Positions 23,215 to 32,834 are shown, counted from the first letter of the stretch. The stretch is 64,000 nucleotides of DNA from Bog-793 sp963785415 (GCA_963785415.1 CAWAVB010000001.1:1116001-1180000); one strand, 5' to 3'. Numbers and translations are program-made. Notes: generated from the sequence alone by a model not told the origin.

Positions 23215-23250
23215 CCTTGCCCCAGCATCGGGCCGGGCAGCTGGGTACTC
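23215..23250 (+). repeat. Possible partial repeat copy, 5' half
   Basis: CTTGCCCCAGCATC then GGGCCGGGCAGCTGGG resembles the hairpin half of the family. The 3' box is absent and the start of the next gene follows 24 bp later. Confidence 0.3.
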
Positions 23251-23274
23251 TTTTGTCACGTAGGAGGACAAAAC

Positions 23275-23775
23275 ATGAAAAAGATCCTTATCACCATCGT
23301 CAGCGCGCTGTGCATCGTCGCTACCTCAGTGACCATGGCCGCAGCAACCACGAGGGCGCCAAAGTCAGCAACGAGATCGACCATCGCCAGCGCCGCGGCT
23401 GCTTCCTCACGGTTCCCGACGACCTGCCCACCTGCCGCGGTGGTCGGCAAAGCGCTCGGGCAGACTGTCTCCAAGCCAACCGTTCTCGTGTACGCCAAGG
23501 GACTGGCTCTGGAGTGCAAGTACATGAGCGGAAAAAGCCAGACGACGCTCTCATACACGTCGGAAACCCGAACAGCTTTCCTCGCTGCGGAAAAGGCCTT
23601 TCCGAAGTCCAGCGTCGTCGTCGTGAACAATCTTGGTAATGGAGTCGCGGCCTACCGCATTAGTGCTTATGGTCTCTACGTCCAGTACGGCACGTTGGAA
23701 TGCGTTCTGTCGACCATGGCCGGCACCGCGGATCAGGCGGCCCTGGCCAAGGCGCTTCTCAAGTCGTACTGGTAA
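23275..23775 (+). CDS. Small secreted protein of unknown function
   Basis: A 166-residue protein from ATG 23275 with a strong TAGGAGG ribosome site. The signal peptide MKKILITIVSALCIVATSV is followed by an Ala/Thr/Ser-rich linker and a domain with three cysteines (FPTTCPPAAVVGKALG, ALECKYMSGKSQ, GTLECVLSTM). The layout, two strands with ECKY and ECVL, resembles the DUF3558-like actinobacterial exported proteins, but the similarity is only in general pattern. Function unknown. The intact reading frame and good signals suggest it is expressed. Confidence 0.65.
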   Translation: MKKILITIVSALCIVATSVTMAAATTRAPKSATRSTIASAAAASSRFPTTCPPAAVVGKALGQTVSKPTVLVYAKGLALECKYMSGKSQTTLSYTSETRTAFLAAEKAFPKSSVVVVNNLGNGVAAYRISAYGLYVQYGTLECVLSTMAGTADQAALAKALLKSYW

Positions 23776-24132
23776 CCGCCCTTGGGGTTCGGGACGACAG
23801 AGGCGAGCGAACAACTTGAAGAAACCCAGAGCTGCCGGTAGATGAGGCAAGTCAAGTACAGAACACGGCTTGGTGCCCGCGCAGGTCAACACGAGCGCCG
23901 CGCCGGAGTCGGCGTTCCAGGCTTTGACGAGTGCCCCAAAGCGCTTGCGCGCTCAAGCGGTCAACGCAACAGCCTTGGCGAAAGGCAAGCGGACGTGCCG
24001 TCCGGGCTGATTGCGTCTTGGTGATCTCTATCTCCGGTACCCATCGAGGCTGTTGGCGGCCACGTCATCACGTTTGAAAGAAGCGCCCGGCCCGACGCGC
24101 CCCGCGCCAGCGGTTTTCGGACCATCCACGGC
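23776..24132. other. Intergenic interval with a possible inverted partial repeat
   Basis: About 357 bp without a gene. On the minus strand 23853-23825 reads ACTTGCCTCATCTACCGGCA, resembling the hairpin half of the dispersed repeat in the opposite orientation; its 3' box is missing. This interval marks the end of the accessory patchwork. Confidence 0.3.
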
Positions 24133-25119
24133 TCAGCCGTGCTGCCAGATCCGGCCCCCGAGGTTCCGCACCCCCGGGAGGGACGCCCGGTCCAGTCGGT
24201 CGAGATCCTCGTCATCGAGGCACCAGCCGAGCGCTCCGGCGTTGTCCAATGCCTGGTGCCGATTCTTGGCGCCCGGGATCGGCACGGCGCCCTTGGCGAT
24301 CAACCAGTTCAGGGCGACCTGGCTCGGCGTCTTCCCTCCGTGCTTCTCGCCTAGGCGCCGGAGCTCGGCCACGACTCCATCGACCACCGTCATCGGATAC
24401 CTGCCGAATTTCCTCCTGGGGGGCGGAGCCACCGCGGCCGAGTACTTGCCCGTGAGCCGGCCCTGGCCGAGCGGCGAGTACGCGATTGGTCGGACCCCCA
24501 ACTCCTGGCACGCCGCGAGCAGGCCGTTCGTCTCCGGAGATCGCCGCAGCAGTGAGAACTCGATCTGGTTCGTGGCGAGTTTCATGTGGCGCTTCCCGAG
24601 CTGAAGGGCCATGGATCGCGTCTCGGTCGCGGAATAGTTCGAGACGCCGACCGCTTTCACGAGGCCCATCTCATGTGCATCTGCGAGCGCGTCGGCCAGC
24701 TCGGAGTGGGACCGCAGGCTGATCGGTCCGTGAATCTGGTAGAGGTCGACCGCCGGCTGTCCCAGCCGATCGAGCGAGGCGCGCAGGGATTTCAACAACG
24801 CGTGGTGGACGCGCAGCTTCCATGGATACGGCAGGAACTTCGTCGCGATGACGGCGGCCCTGGCCCTTTGCTGGTCGCGGGCGAGCATCGCACCGATGAT
24901 GCGCTCGCTCTCGCCTCCTCCATAGATCTCGGCGGTGTCGAACAACGTGACCCCGACTTCGAGCGAGGCGTCCCATGCCTCCTGGATCGAGGCGGGCGTG
25001 AGGCTGACGTCGTAACCGCCCATGCCCCACGTGGAGCGATCCCCCCACGCCCAGGTCCCGACGCCGAGCAGCGGGATCGTGACGTCGGACCCTGCCAACG
25101 TGTAGCTCTCGGGAGTCAT
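24133..25119 (-). CDS. Aldo/keto reductase
   Basis: A 328-residue NADPH-dependent aldo/keto reductase of the YdhF/YeaE-like barrel family. The catalytic tetrad is recognisable: Asp and Tyr in LFDTAEIYGGGESE, Lys in VIATKFLPYPWK, and His in LYQIHGPIS. The cofactor end has VPIPGAKNRHQALDN. It reduces carbonyl substrates that cannot be specified. It starts at ATG 25119, 225 bp from the divergent ABC exporter operon. Confidence 0.9.
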   Translation of the reverse strand: MTPESYTLAGSDVTIPLLGVGTWAWGDRSTWGMGGYDVSLTPASIQEAWDASLEVGVTLFDTAEIYGGGESERIIGAMLARDQQRARAAVIATKFLPYPWKLRVHHALLKSLRASLDRLGQPAVDLYQIHGPISLRSHSELADALADAHEMGLVKAVGVSNYSATETRSMALQLGKRHMKLATNQIEFSLLRRSPETNGLLAACQELGVRPIAYSPLGQGRLTGKYSAAVAPPPRRKFGRYPMTVVDGVVAELRRLGEKHGGKTPSQVALNWLIAKGAVPIPGAKNRHQALDNAGALGWCLDDEDLDRLDRASLPGVRNLGGRIWQHG

Positions 25120-25344
25120 CGTGGCACCGAGCTGAACACTACGGCGCTCCGGTCCCGGTCGTGTCTACCGTTCCGGACCGGACCCGAGATCGGGATACGG
25201 TGTTCCGGCGCAACTGGACGGAGACGCGCGCGCCCGAGGTTGACTTGATCAGACGGAACGACCCGCGATGAGGCTGTCGGCCGCGACGGCGGTCGAGGTC
25301 GCACCGATCACGGGGTTCCTCGTCGATACCCGGGACGGCCGACC

Positions 25345-27078
25345 GTGCTGAGACGTCTGCTGCGCACCTTCGTTCGTCCTTACGCGGCCCAGGTCGCCGT
25401 CGTCGTCGCGCTGCTGATCGTCCAGACCGGCGGAAACCTCTACCTCCCGAACCTCAATGCGGACATCATCAACAACGGGATCGTCGCGGGAGACCTCCAC
25501 TACATCTGGATGACGGGCGCCGTCATGCTCGCGATCACCCTCGTGCTCGGATTCGTCTCCATCGTGGCCGTGTACTGGGCGTCGCGCGTGTCCATGGGAT
25601 TCGGCGCGGACGTGCGGGGCGCGGTCTTCACCCACGTCCAGGGCTTCTCGGCACGCGAGATGAACCATTTCGGGACGCCCTCGCTCATCACCCGCAACAC
25701 GAACGACGTCCAGCAAGTCCAGGTGTTCGTGCAGGCGGCCCTCACGCTCATGGTCATCGCCCCGATCATGTGCGTCGGGGGCATCATCCTCGCCATCCGG
25801 GAGGGTGGGCCGCTTTCGTTCCTGCTCGTTGTCGCCGTGCCCGTCATGGCGCTGTTCATCGGGTCCGTGATGAGGCTGGTCATACCCCAGTTCCGGGTCA
25901 TGCAGTCAAGGATCGACCGGATTAATCAGGTCCTGCTCGAGCAGATCACCGGGGTCCGGGTCATCCGCGCCTTCGTCCGCAACCGGTCCGAGCGTGAGCG
26001 CTTCGGGGACGCGAACGCCAATCTCACGACGACCGCGCTGCGGGTGAACCGGATCTTCGCCCTGACCCTGCCCGCGCTCATGGTGATCCTCAACCTTTCG
26101 AGCGTCGCCGTGCTGTGGTTCGGCGGCCGCTACGTCAGCGAGGGATCACTTCCGATCGGCAACCTCACCGCGTTCCTCACCTACATCCTGCAGATCCTGA
26201 TGGCGGTGATGATGGCAGTGATGATCGCGATCTTCGCCCCGCGGGCGGTCGCGAGCGCCGAACGAATCATGCAGGTGCTCGACACCGAACCCTCGGTCGC
26301 CGACCCGCCGAGCCCGGTCAGTCCGGCCCACCCGACCGGTGAGGTCGAGTTCTGCGACGTCGCGTTCGGCTACCCCGGCGGCGAGCGACCCGTACTGCAG
26401 AACCTTTCGTTCACGCTCCGGCCTGGTGAGACGAGCGCGATCATCGGCGGCACCGGCAGCGGCAAGACCACGCTTCTCAACCTCATCCCGCGCTTTTTCG
26501 ACCCGACGAGTGGTCGAGTTCTCGTCAACGGCGTCGACGTGCGGGACCAGGATCTCGAGGGGCTCTGGGCTTCGATCGGACTCGTACCCCAGGCGGCGTA
26601 CCTGTTCAGCGGCACGGTCGCCGACAACCTGCGGTACGGCAGGCCCGAGGCGAGCGACGCGGAGCTCTGGAGAGCCCTCGAGGTCGCCCAGGCCCACGAT
26701 TTCGTCACCGCGATGCCCGGGAACCTCGCGGCACCGATCGACCAGGGCGGAACGAACGTCTCCGGGGGCCAGCGCCAGCGGCTGTCGATCGCCCGGGCGC
26801 TCGTGAAACAGCCGAAGCTCTACCTGCTGGACGACTGCCTCTCCGCGCTCGACGCCGCGACCGACGCGCGCCTGCGCGCCGCGATGAAGGTCAGCACGCG
26901 TGACGCGGCCGTCGTCCTCGTGGCGCAACGGGTGAGCACGATCATGCACGCCGACCACATCATCGTGCTCGACGACGGGCTGATCGTCGGGATGGGAACG
27001 CACGCCGAGCTGTTGTCGAGCTGCGAACCATACCGGGAGATCGTCCGGTCCCAGCTCGGTGAGGACGCCGCCGCATGA
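25345..27078 (+). CDS. Heterodimeric ABC exporter, subunit with degenerate ATPase site
   Basis: A 577-residue half-transporter: six TM helices in about 330 residues, then a nucleotide-binding domain with Walker A GGTGSGKTTLLN, signature NVSGGQRQRLSIARAL and Walker B LYLLDDCLSALDAATD. The residue after the Walker B Asp is Asp rather than the catalytic Glu, typical of the non-hydrolysing site in heterodimeric exporters such as TM287/288 and BmrCD. The stop codon overlaps the partner's start (ATGA at 27075-27078). Substrates are likely drugs or lipids, inferred from the family. Confidence 0.9.
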   Translation: MLRRLLRTFVRPYAAQVAVVVALLIVQTGGNLYLPNLNADIINNGIVAGDLHYIWMTGAVMLAITLVLGFVSIVAVYWASRVSMGFGADVRGAVFTHVQGFSAREMNHFGTPSLITRNTNDVQQVQVFVQAALTLMVIAPIMCVGGIILAIREGGPLSFLLVVAVPVMALFIGSVMRLVIPQFRVMQSRIDRINQVLLEQITGVRVIRAFVRNRSERERFGDANANLTTTALRVNRIFALTLPALMVILNLSSVAVLWFGGRYVSEGSLPIGNLTAFLTYILQILMAVMMAVMIAIFAPRAVASAERIMQVLDTEPSVADPPSPVSPAHPTGEVEFCDVAFGYPGGERPVLQNLSFTLRPGETSAIIGGTGSGKTTLLNLIPRFFDPTSGRVLVNGVDVRDQDLEGLWASIGLVPQAAYLFSGTVADNLRYGRPEASDAELWRALEVAQAHDFVTAMPGNLAAPIDQGGTNVSGGQRQRLSIARALVKQPKLYLLDDCLSALDAATDARLRAAMKVSTRDAAVVLVAQRVSTIMHADHIIVLDDGLIVGMGTHAELLSSCEPYREIVRSQLGEDAAA

Positions 27079-29018
27079 TGGGCGGGCGGCCCGGGGGCCG
27101 CAGAATGGTCGGCACGACGTCCCCCGGGGAACGCGCGAGGGACTTCCGGCAGACGCTGCGGCGGTTGCTCGGCCGCCTGCGGCCCGAGCGACTCCGTCTC
27201 ATCGTCGTGCTGGCGCTCGGCGTCACGTCGGTCGGGTTCACGGTTTCCGGCCCCCGGATTCTCGGCGACGCGACCGACGTCTTGTTCAACGGTGTAATCG
27301 GCAAGAGGCTGAAGCCCGGTACTACGAAGGAACAAGCCATCGCGCTTCTGCGCTCTCACGGTGAGAGCCAGCTCGCCACGATGCTCGCCGGGATGAACGT
27401 CACGCCCGGGAAGGGCGTCGACATCTCGCACCTCGGGCTCATCCTCGGCCTGGCGGCGCTGGTGTACCTCTTCGGTGCGCTCTTCAGCTACGGCCAGGGC
27501 TTCCTCATGGCCGGAGTCACGCAGCGCACGATGTTCGGGCTGCGGCGCGAGGTCGAGGAGAAGCTGGCGCGCCTGCCGTTGCGGTACTTCGACAGCCATC
27601 CGCACGGCGACATCCTCAGCCGGGTCACGAACGACATCGACAACCTCACGACGACGCTGCAACAGGGTTTGAGCCAACTCCTCACGTCGGTGCTCACCGT
27701 CGGCGGGGTGATGGGCATGATGTTCTGGATCTCGCCCCTGTTGGCGACGGTGTCCGTCATCGTCATCCCCCTCGCCATCGTGATCACTTTCTTCATCGCG
27801 CGGCGTTCCCAGGTCCAGTTCGCGTCCCAGTGGAGGCGGACGGGCTCGCTGAACGGACTCGTCGAGGAGTCCCACACCGGGCACGTGCTCGTCGGGGTCT
27901 TCGGGCGCCGCCGGGCGACGGTCGACGAGTTCGGGCGCCAGAACCGGCGCCTTTTCGACGCGAGCTTCCGGGCGCAGTTCCTTTCCGGGATCATCCAACC
28001 GGCGATGCAGTTCCTCGCCAACATCAACTACGTCGTGATCGCCGTGTTCGGCGGCTATCGGGTCGCCTCGGGGGCGATGTCCCTCGGTGACGTGGTGGCC
28101 TTCATCCAGTACTCACGCCAGTTCACGATGCCGATCACGCAGATCGCGAGCCAGATGAACCTGCTGCAGTCGGGTCTCGCGTCGGCCGAACGGGTCTTCG
28201 AGTTCCTCGACGCGCCCGAGGAGGCGGCCGACAAGGAACCAACGCCGTTGGCAGCCCTGCGGCCCCCGGCGGCCGGGAGGTTGCAGCTCGAGCACGTGTC
28301 GTTCCGCTACGAGCCCGACAAGCCCCTCATCGAGAACTTCACCCTCGAAGTTGCGCCCGGCGAGACCGTGGCGATCGTCGGACCGACCGGCGCGGGCAAG
28401 ACGACCATCGTCAACCTGCTCGTGCGCTTCTACGAGATCGACTCCGGCCAGATCCTCCTCGACGGCGTCGACTACCGGGAGCTCTCCCGTGACGAGGTGC
28501 GCCGCTCGTTCGGCATGGTGCTGCAGGACACCTGGCTCTTCGCCGGCACGATCTGGGACAACATCGGCTACGGGAAGGAAAAAGCGACCCACGAGGAGAT
28601 CCTCGCGGCCGCTGAGGCCGCCTATGTCGACCACTTCGTCCGTACCCTGCCCGAGGGCTACGACACCGTGCTCGATGCCGACGCCTCGAACATCTCCTCC
28701 GGCCAGAAACAGCTGCTGACGATCGCCCGGGCGTTCCTCGCCAGCCCTGAGATCCTCATCCTCGACGAGGCGACGAGCAACGTCGACACCCGTACCGAGG
28801 TCCTCATCCAGCACGCCATGTCACGGTTGCGGCGCGGTCGGACAAGCTTCGTCATCGCGCACCGCCTGTCGACCATCCGCGACGCCGACACGATCATCGT
28901 CATGGACGCCGGGCACATCGTGGAACAGGGTGACCACGCGGATCTGCTCGAAAGCCGAGGCCTGTACTACGACCTGTACAACAGCCAGTTCACCGAGGCC
29001 GACGAACTGGCGGGCTGA
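27075..29018 (+). CDS. Heterodimeric ABC exporter, subunit with canonical Walker B
   Basis: A 647-residue half-transporter. The N-terminal TM domain includes an extra loop (about residues 70-100) between TM1 and TM2. The nucleotide domain has Walker A GPTGAGKTTIVN, Walker B LILDEATSNVDTRTE with the catalytic Glu, and switch VIAHRLSTI. Its own signature is NISSGQKQLLTIARAF, deviating from LSGGQ. With its partner this gives one full and one degenerate ATP site. Translation is coupled to the upstream subunit by the ATGA overlap. Confidence 0.9.
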   Translation: MMGGRPGGRRMVGTTSPGERARDFRQTLRRLLGRLRPERLRLIVVLALGVTSVGFTVSGPRILGDATDVLFNGVIGKRLKPGTTKEQAIALLRSHGESQLATMLAGMNVTPGKGVDISHLGLILGLAALVYLFGALFSYGQGFLMAGVTQRTMFGLRREVEEKLARLPLRYFDSHPHGDILSRVTNDIDNLTTTLQQGLSQLLTSVLTVGGVMGMMFWISPLLATVSVIVIPLAIVITFFIARRSQVQFASQWRRTGSLNGLVEESHTGHVLVGVFGRRRATVDEFGRQNRRLFDASFRAQFLSGIIQPAMQFLANINYVVIAVFGGYRVASGAMSLGDVVAFIQYSRQFTMPITQIASQMNLLQSGLASAERVFEFLDAPEEAADKEPTPLAALRPPAAGRLQLEHVSFRYEPDKPLIENFTLEVAPGETVAIVGPTGAGKTTIVNLLVRFYEIDSGQILLDGVDYRELSRDEVRRSFGMVLQDTWLFAGTIWDNIGYGKEKATHEEILAAAEAAYVDHFVRTLPEGYDTVLDADASNISSGQKQLLTIARAFLASPEILILDEATSNVDTRTEVLIQHAMSRLRRGRTSFVIAHRLSTIRDADTIIVMDAGHIVEQGDHADLLESRGLYYDLYNSQFTEADELAG

Positions 29019-29219
29019 GCACAGCCGGCTGCGATCCACGCGGCGACGGCACCTCGTTGCCGTCTTTGCCACCACCGCCCGATCACGCGCGATTCAATCC
29101 AGGACGACCCCGCCGCCGTATCTCCTTCGTGCGACATGCTTCCGAGATGCCTCCCGGTGCGTTCACGTGACGAGCGACGGATACCGACCTCGCTCTCGAA
29201 ACGAAGGGTCGTGGCGGTG

Positions 29220-30017
29220 ATGCTGCGGCACCGGTGGATCCGCTTCCTGGCGGCAGGATTGATCCTCGTCGTGGGGCTCGGGGTCGCCGGCCCCTACATC
29301 TACATCCACTTCATCGCTGGTCCGCCGAAGCCCAAGCTCACGCTGCCCAAGTCCAAGACGACGCCTCCGTCGTCGCCTGGGACGGCCACGCTCACCGGGA
29401 CCTGGAGCGTCACTTCGAGTTCGAAGGCCGGCTACCGGGTACAGGAGGTGCTGCTCGGTCAGAACGAGACCGCGGTCGGCCGCACGCCCGATGTCTCGGG
29501 GACGCTCGTCCTGGAAGGGACCGTGCTCCGCTCGGCGCGCTTCAGCGTTCCGCTCGCGACGGTGGTGAGCGACCAGAGCGAGCGCAACGCCGAGTTCAAC
29601 GGGTCCATCATGGACGTCGCCCGTTACCCGACCGCCACGTTCGACCTCACGTCGCCGGTCTCACTCGGCCAGCTGCCCCCGCCTGACAAGATCGTCACAA
29701 CGACGGCCCGGGGCGATCTCACGATGCACGGCGTCACGCACTCACTGTCGCTGAGAATCAGCGCCGAACAGACGGGCACATCAATCTGGGTGCTCGCCGA
29801 CGCGACGATCGTCTTCGTCGACTGGCACATCCGCAACCCGAGCATCGGTGGGTTCGTCACGACGGCGAACCAAGGAACGCTCGAGGTCCTGTTGCACCTC
29901 GTGCGCGGTGCCGTCCCGACGACCACGACGACCACGGTCCCCAAACCGGGCCCGCCCGGTGAAGTGACGATCCCGGCGACGACGTTGCCCCCGCTGTCGA
30001 TCAAGCCGAAGCGTTAG
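29220..30017 (+). CDS. YceI-family membrane-anchored lipocalin-like protein
   Basis: About 265 residues. A single N-terminal TM segment (FLAAGLILVVGLGVAGPYIYIHF) anchors the protein outside the membrane. The YceI domain follows (TGTWSVTSSSKAGYRVQEV, RNAEFNGSIMDVARYPTATFDLTSPV, GDLTMHGVTHSLSLRI), an eight-stranded barrel that binds a polyisoprenoid-like ligand in known relatives. The C-terminus is a Thr/Pro-rich tail. ATG 29220 is used; GTG 29217 or 29211 are close alternatives. It follows the exporter by 201 bp. Confidence 0.88.
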   Translation: MLRHRWIRFLAAGLILVVGLGVAGPYIYIHFIAGPPKPKLTLPKSKTTPPSSPGTATLTGTWSVTSSSKAGYRVQEVLLGQNETAVGRTPDVSGTLVLEGTVLRSARFSVPLATVVSDQSERNAEFNGSIMDVARYPTATFDLTSPVSLGQLPPPDKIVTTTARGDLTMHGVTHSLSLRISAEQTGTSIWVLADATIVFVDWHIRNPSIGGFVTTANQGTLEVLLHLVRGAVPTTTTTTVPKPGPPGEVTIPATTLPPLSIKPKR

Positions 30018-30125
30018 CCCGGGGCCCGGCGGATCGCGACCCACCCGAAGGGCCGCGGCAATCAGTCACAGGACCGCCGTCTTCGCGCCACGTCGAGGTG
30101 CTCACGACACCGCGAGGCGATGCGC

Positions 30126-30608
30126 CTACTTCAGCAGACTCCTCAGCATCCACGCCGTCTTCTCGTGAATCTCCATCCGCCGCGTGAGCAGATCGGCCGT
30201 CGGCTGGTCGTTCGCCTTCTCGGCGACGGTGAACGCGGCGCGAGCGGTCTTGACGACGGCCTCCTGCCCGGCGACGAGACGCCGGACCATCTCCGTCGCG
30301 TCGGGCGCGTCGGTATCCTCGGCAATCGACGAGAGCTGGGAGAATTCCCGCAGGGTGCCCGGAGCTGGAGCGCCGAGGGCCCGGATGCGCTCGGCGATCT
30401 CGTCGACGGCGAGGGCGAGCTCGTTGTACTCCGTCTCGAACATGAGATGGAGGGTCTGGAACATCGGGCCCGTCACATTCCAGTGGTAGTTGTGCGTCTT
30501 TAGATACAAGGTGTACGTGTCGCCGAGCACGGCGGAGAGGTGACGCACGATCTCCTCGCGCTTGTCGGCGGGGATCCCGATGTCGATGCCCGCGTCAACG
30601 CCTGACAT
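30126..30608 (-). CDS. dps: Dps-family DNA-protection ferritin
   Basis: A 160-residue Dps. Ferroxidase ligands lie in LKTHNYHWNVTGPMFQTLHLMFETEYNELALAVDEIAER, the shared intersubunit site of Dps dodecamers. These proteins oxidise Fe2+ with hydrogen peroxide and shield DNA during stress. ATG 30608 is preceded by a GAGGAGG ribosome site, so the longer open frame is not needed. It is convergent with the YceI gene. Confidence 0.93.
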   Translation of the reverse strand: MSGVDAGIDIGIPADKREEIVRHLSAVLGDTYTLYLKTHNYHWNVTGPMFQTLHLMFETEYNELALAVDEIAERIRALGAPAPGTLREFSQLSSIAEDTDAPDATEMVRRLVAGQEAVVKTARAAFTVAEKANDQPTADLLTRRMEIHEKTAWMLRSLLK

Positions 30609-31037
30609 GTTCCTCCTCGTCCGGAGATTCTTCGGTCCTCCGGCACTGTGTTGTCCAGGTGAGTACAGATCGGGTGGTCCGACGACGTGAGGTCCGGCTC
30701 CACTCGACACGGGAATTGTAATCCCCGGCACCCCGATGAACCCCGGTCAAGCGAGAGATGCGAGGGCCATCCCACCGCCCGAAGGGCGCGCTTGCCTGCT
30801 TGTTCGAAGCGCGGGCGCGGCCATCCCGGGGCGCTCGAGCCGGCTGCGGCGACGACGACGGGCGCCAGAGGGTCGACGGTGGGCTGGGCCCGGGGCGCTC
30901 GCCTGGCCGCCCGGTGACGACCACGGGCTCCCGGCGGCCGCGCTCCGGTCCTGGTCCTGACGTTGTGCAACAGACGGAAGTGGCAGGGGGTCTTCGGCCC
31001 CTTGGGCGGCGTCAACCGCGGGTGTATAGGTAGTGGC
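30609..31037. other. Divergent intergenic region, dps / universal stress protein
   Basis: About 430 bp with no credible gene. It lies between two divergently transcribed stress genes and must contain both promoters; I cannot assign exact -35/-10 hexamers. A GC-rich run (30780-30950) has open frames on every strand that look like composition artefacts. Confidence 0.45.
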
Positions 31038-31475
31038 GTGGATCCGCAGGTGACGACGGAGAACGTCGTGATCGTCGGGGTGGACGGAACACCTGCGTCG
31101 GTCAGCGCCCTGCGCTGGGCGGCTCGTCAGGCTCAGCTCACCGACGCGACACTCCGGGTGGTGACGACCTGGGCGTTCCCCGCCACCGTCGGCTGGACGC
31201 CGCCGTATCCGGAGGACTTCGACCCCGAGGCGGATGCGCGCACCGTGCAAAGCGAGGCGGTCGCCGAAGCACTGGGGCATGACCCGAAGGTTCGCCTCGA
31301 TCCCGTCGTCGTCGAGGGCCACGCCTCGGCGACGCTCATCGAGATGTCACACGGGGCGAGCCTGCTCGTCGTCGGCTGCCGCGGCCACGGTGAGATCGCG
31401 GGACTCCTGGTCGGGTCGGTGAGCGAGCACCTCGTGTGCCACGCCGCCTGCCCGGTCGTCGTCGTCCGCCACTGA
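31038..31475 (+). CDS. Universal stress protein (UspA family, ATP-binding type)
   Basis: A 145-residue single-domain Usp. It begins VVIVGVDGTPASVSALRWAA and ends with the ATP-binding motif GCRGHGEIAGLLVGSVSEHL, matching G-x2-G-x9-G-S, followed by HAACPVVVVRH. Such proteins bind ATP and respond to hypoxia, starvation or other stress. GTG 31038 is the start that places the first beta strand correctly. Confidence 0.92.
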   Translation: MDPQVTTENVVIVGVDGTPASVSALRWAARQAQLTDATLRVVTTWAFPATVGWTPPYPEDFDPEADARTVQSEAVAEALGHDPKVRLDPVVVEGHASATLIEMSHGASLLVVGCRGHGEIAGLLVGSVSEHLVCHAACPVVVVRH

Positions 31476-31525
31476 TCCGGCCGACGTCGGGAAGTCCCCG
31501 GTCGGCACGGGCACGCCACCCGCCG

Positions 31526-31810
31526 TCAGGCGGTTGCGACGTCCCCCGACAGGTCCTGGCGCGCCTGCGGGCTCGCGAGCGCTTGGTGGATCGCGCGCTC
31601 GAGCGCGGCCGCTGACATCGCTCTCAGCTCGATCGCGATCCGTGTCCCGGAGCGAACGTCACCACCCCAGAAGTCGATGACAAGGACGTGGTCCGCTGTC
31701 CCCCGGGTCGGATGGTCGTAACAGACGGTGGCCGATTCGAGCCTGAGCCATCCCTCCGGGCCCTTGCCGTGACCGTCGACCGCGAGCTGCTCGGTCGTGA
31801 GCGTGCACAT
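31526..31810 (-). CDS. DUF6295-like small protein
   Basis: A 94-residue protein beginning MCTLTTEQLAVDGHGKGPEG and continuing with ATVCYDHPTRGTADHVLVIDF and SGTRIAIELRAMSAAALERAI. This matches the pattern of an actinobacterial family I know as DUF6295, of unknown function. It has one early Cys and conserved His and Asp. It is 33 bp downstream of the dienelactone hydrolase gene, so probably in the same transcript. Confidence 0.6.
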   Translation of the reverse strand: MCTLTTEQLAVDGHGKGPEGWLRLESATVCYDHPTRGTADHVLVIDFWGGDVRSGTRIAIELRAMSAAALERAIHQALASPQARQDLSGDVATA

Positions 31811-31843
31811 AGCTCCCCCCTTGGCTGATCCGTGCGGGCTGTG

Positions 31844-32599
31844 TCAGGTCTTTGCCGGCGCGCCGAGACGGTTCCGGTAGAAGGCGAAAACCTTCTCCCA
31901 CCCGTCGACCGCCTGCTCGGGTCGGTACGACTCACGTTCCGTCGCGAAGAACCCGTGACCGGCGCCGTCATAGCGATGGAACTCGTAGTCCTTGCCGAGC
32001 CGGCGGAGCTCCGCCTCGATCTGGTCGACCTGGGCCGGGGTCGGGTACTGGTCGTCGTTGCCGAAGATGCCGAGGATCGGACAGTGCAGATCCTTCGTCA
32101 GCTCGATCGGTGACACCGGCTGGTTCGGACTCAGATCCCCGGGCGACATCACGACGTTCCCGCCCCAGCAGTCGACGGCGGCGTCGAGCACCGTGCTCGA
32201 GCACGCCGCGAGATAGGCGTGACGGCCCCCGGAACAGAACCCGATCACACCGACCTTGCCGTTCGAGTCGGGCCGTGACCGTAGGAAGGCGGCCGCCCCT
32301 TCGACGTCACCGACGACCTGCGCGTCGGGAACGCCGCCCTGGGCCCTCGCCGCCGCGGCGAGGTCGTCCCAGCTACCTGGACCGAGGCGCGAGTACAAAT
32401 GCGGTGCGATCGCCGCGAATCCGTGGACGGCGAGCTTGAAAGTGACGGTACGCGTCCACTCGTCCCAACCGGGCATGTGGTGGACGACGACGACCCCGGG
32501 GACCGGACCGCCCCCCACCGGACGCGTGAAGTACGCCTCGACCGGATCGCCTTCGTGCCCGACCATCGACACGATTTCGGAGCAGATTTCATCTGGCAT
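31844..32599 (-). CDS. Dienelactone hydrolase family protein
   Basis: A 251-residue alpha/beta hydrolase of the DLH group. The cysteine nucleophile is in VIGFCSGGRHAYLAAC, the Asp in IFGNDDQYPTP, and the His in YDGAGHGFFATE. Members open cyclic ester rings such as dienelactones from aromatic degradation, but many have unknown substrates. ATG 32599 follows a GAGGAGGA ribosome site. A second DLH relative is encoded at 40373-41101. Confidence 0.88.
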   Translation of the reverse strand: MPDEICSEIVSMVGHEGDPVEAYFTRPVGGGPVPGVVVVHHMPGWDEWTRTVTFKLAVHGFAAIAPHLYSRLGPGSWDDLAAAARAQGGVPDAQVVGDVEGAAAFLRSRPDSNGKVGVIGFCSGGRHAYLAACSSTVLDAAVDCWGGNVVMSPGDLSPNQPVSPIELTKDLHCPILGIFGNDDQYPTPAQVDQIEAELRRLGKDYEFHRYDGAGHGFFATERESYRPEQAVDGWEKVFAFYRNRLGAPAKT

Positions 32600-32834
32600 C
32601 GAAGAATCCTCCTCCTTGATCACCCGTCCGACCGGCACCGCGCCGAGTCCCCGGTCGCGTCGGGTGAAACGACGGCAGTGTACCGCCGCGCCCTGCGACG
32701 GCCCCCGCGGCGCGAGATCCCGCCCCATCGCGGATGCTCGCGAACGGCGCTGTCGAGCTGTGCCAAATTGCTCCCGCCAGACGGATCGTCCGACCGACCG
32801 CCTGGTTCGTTCCCCGCGGGACGAACGTGCGGCA

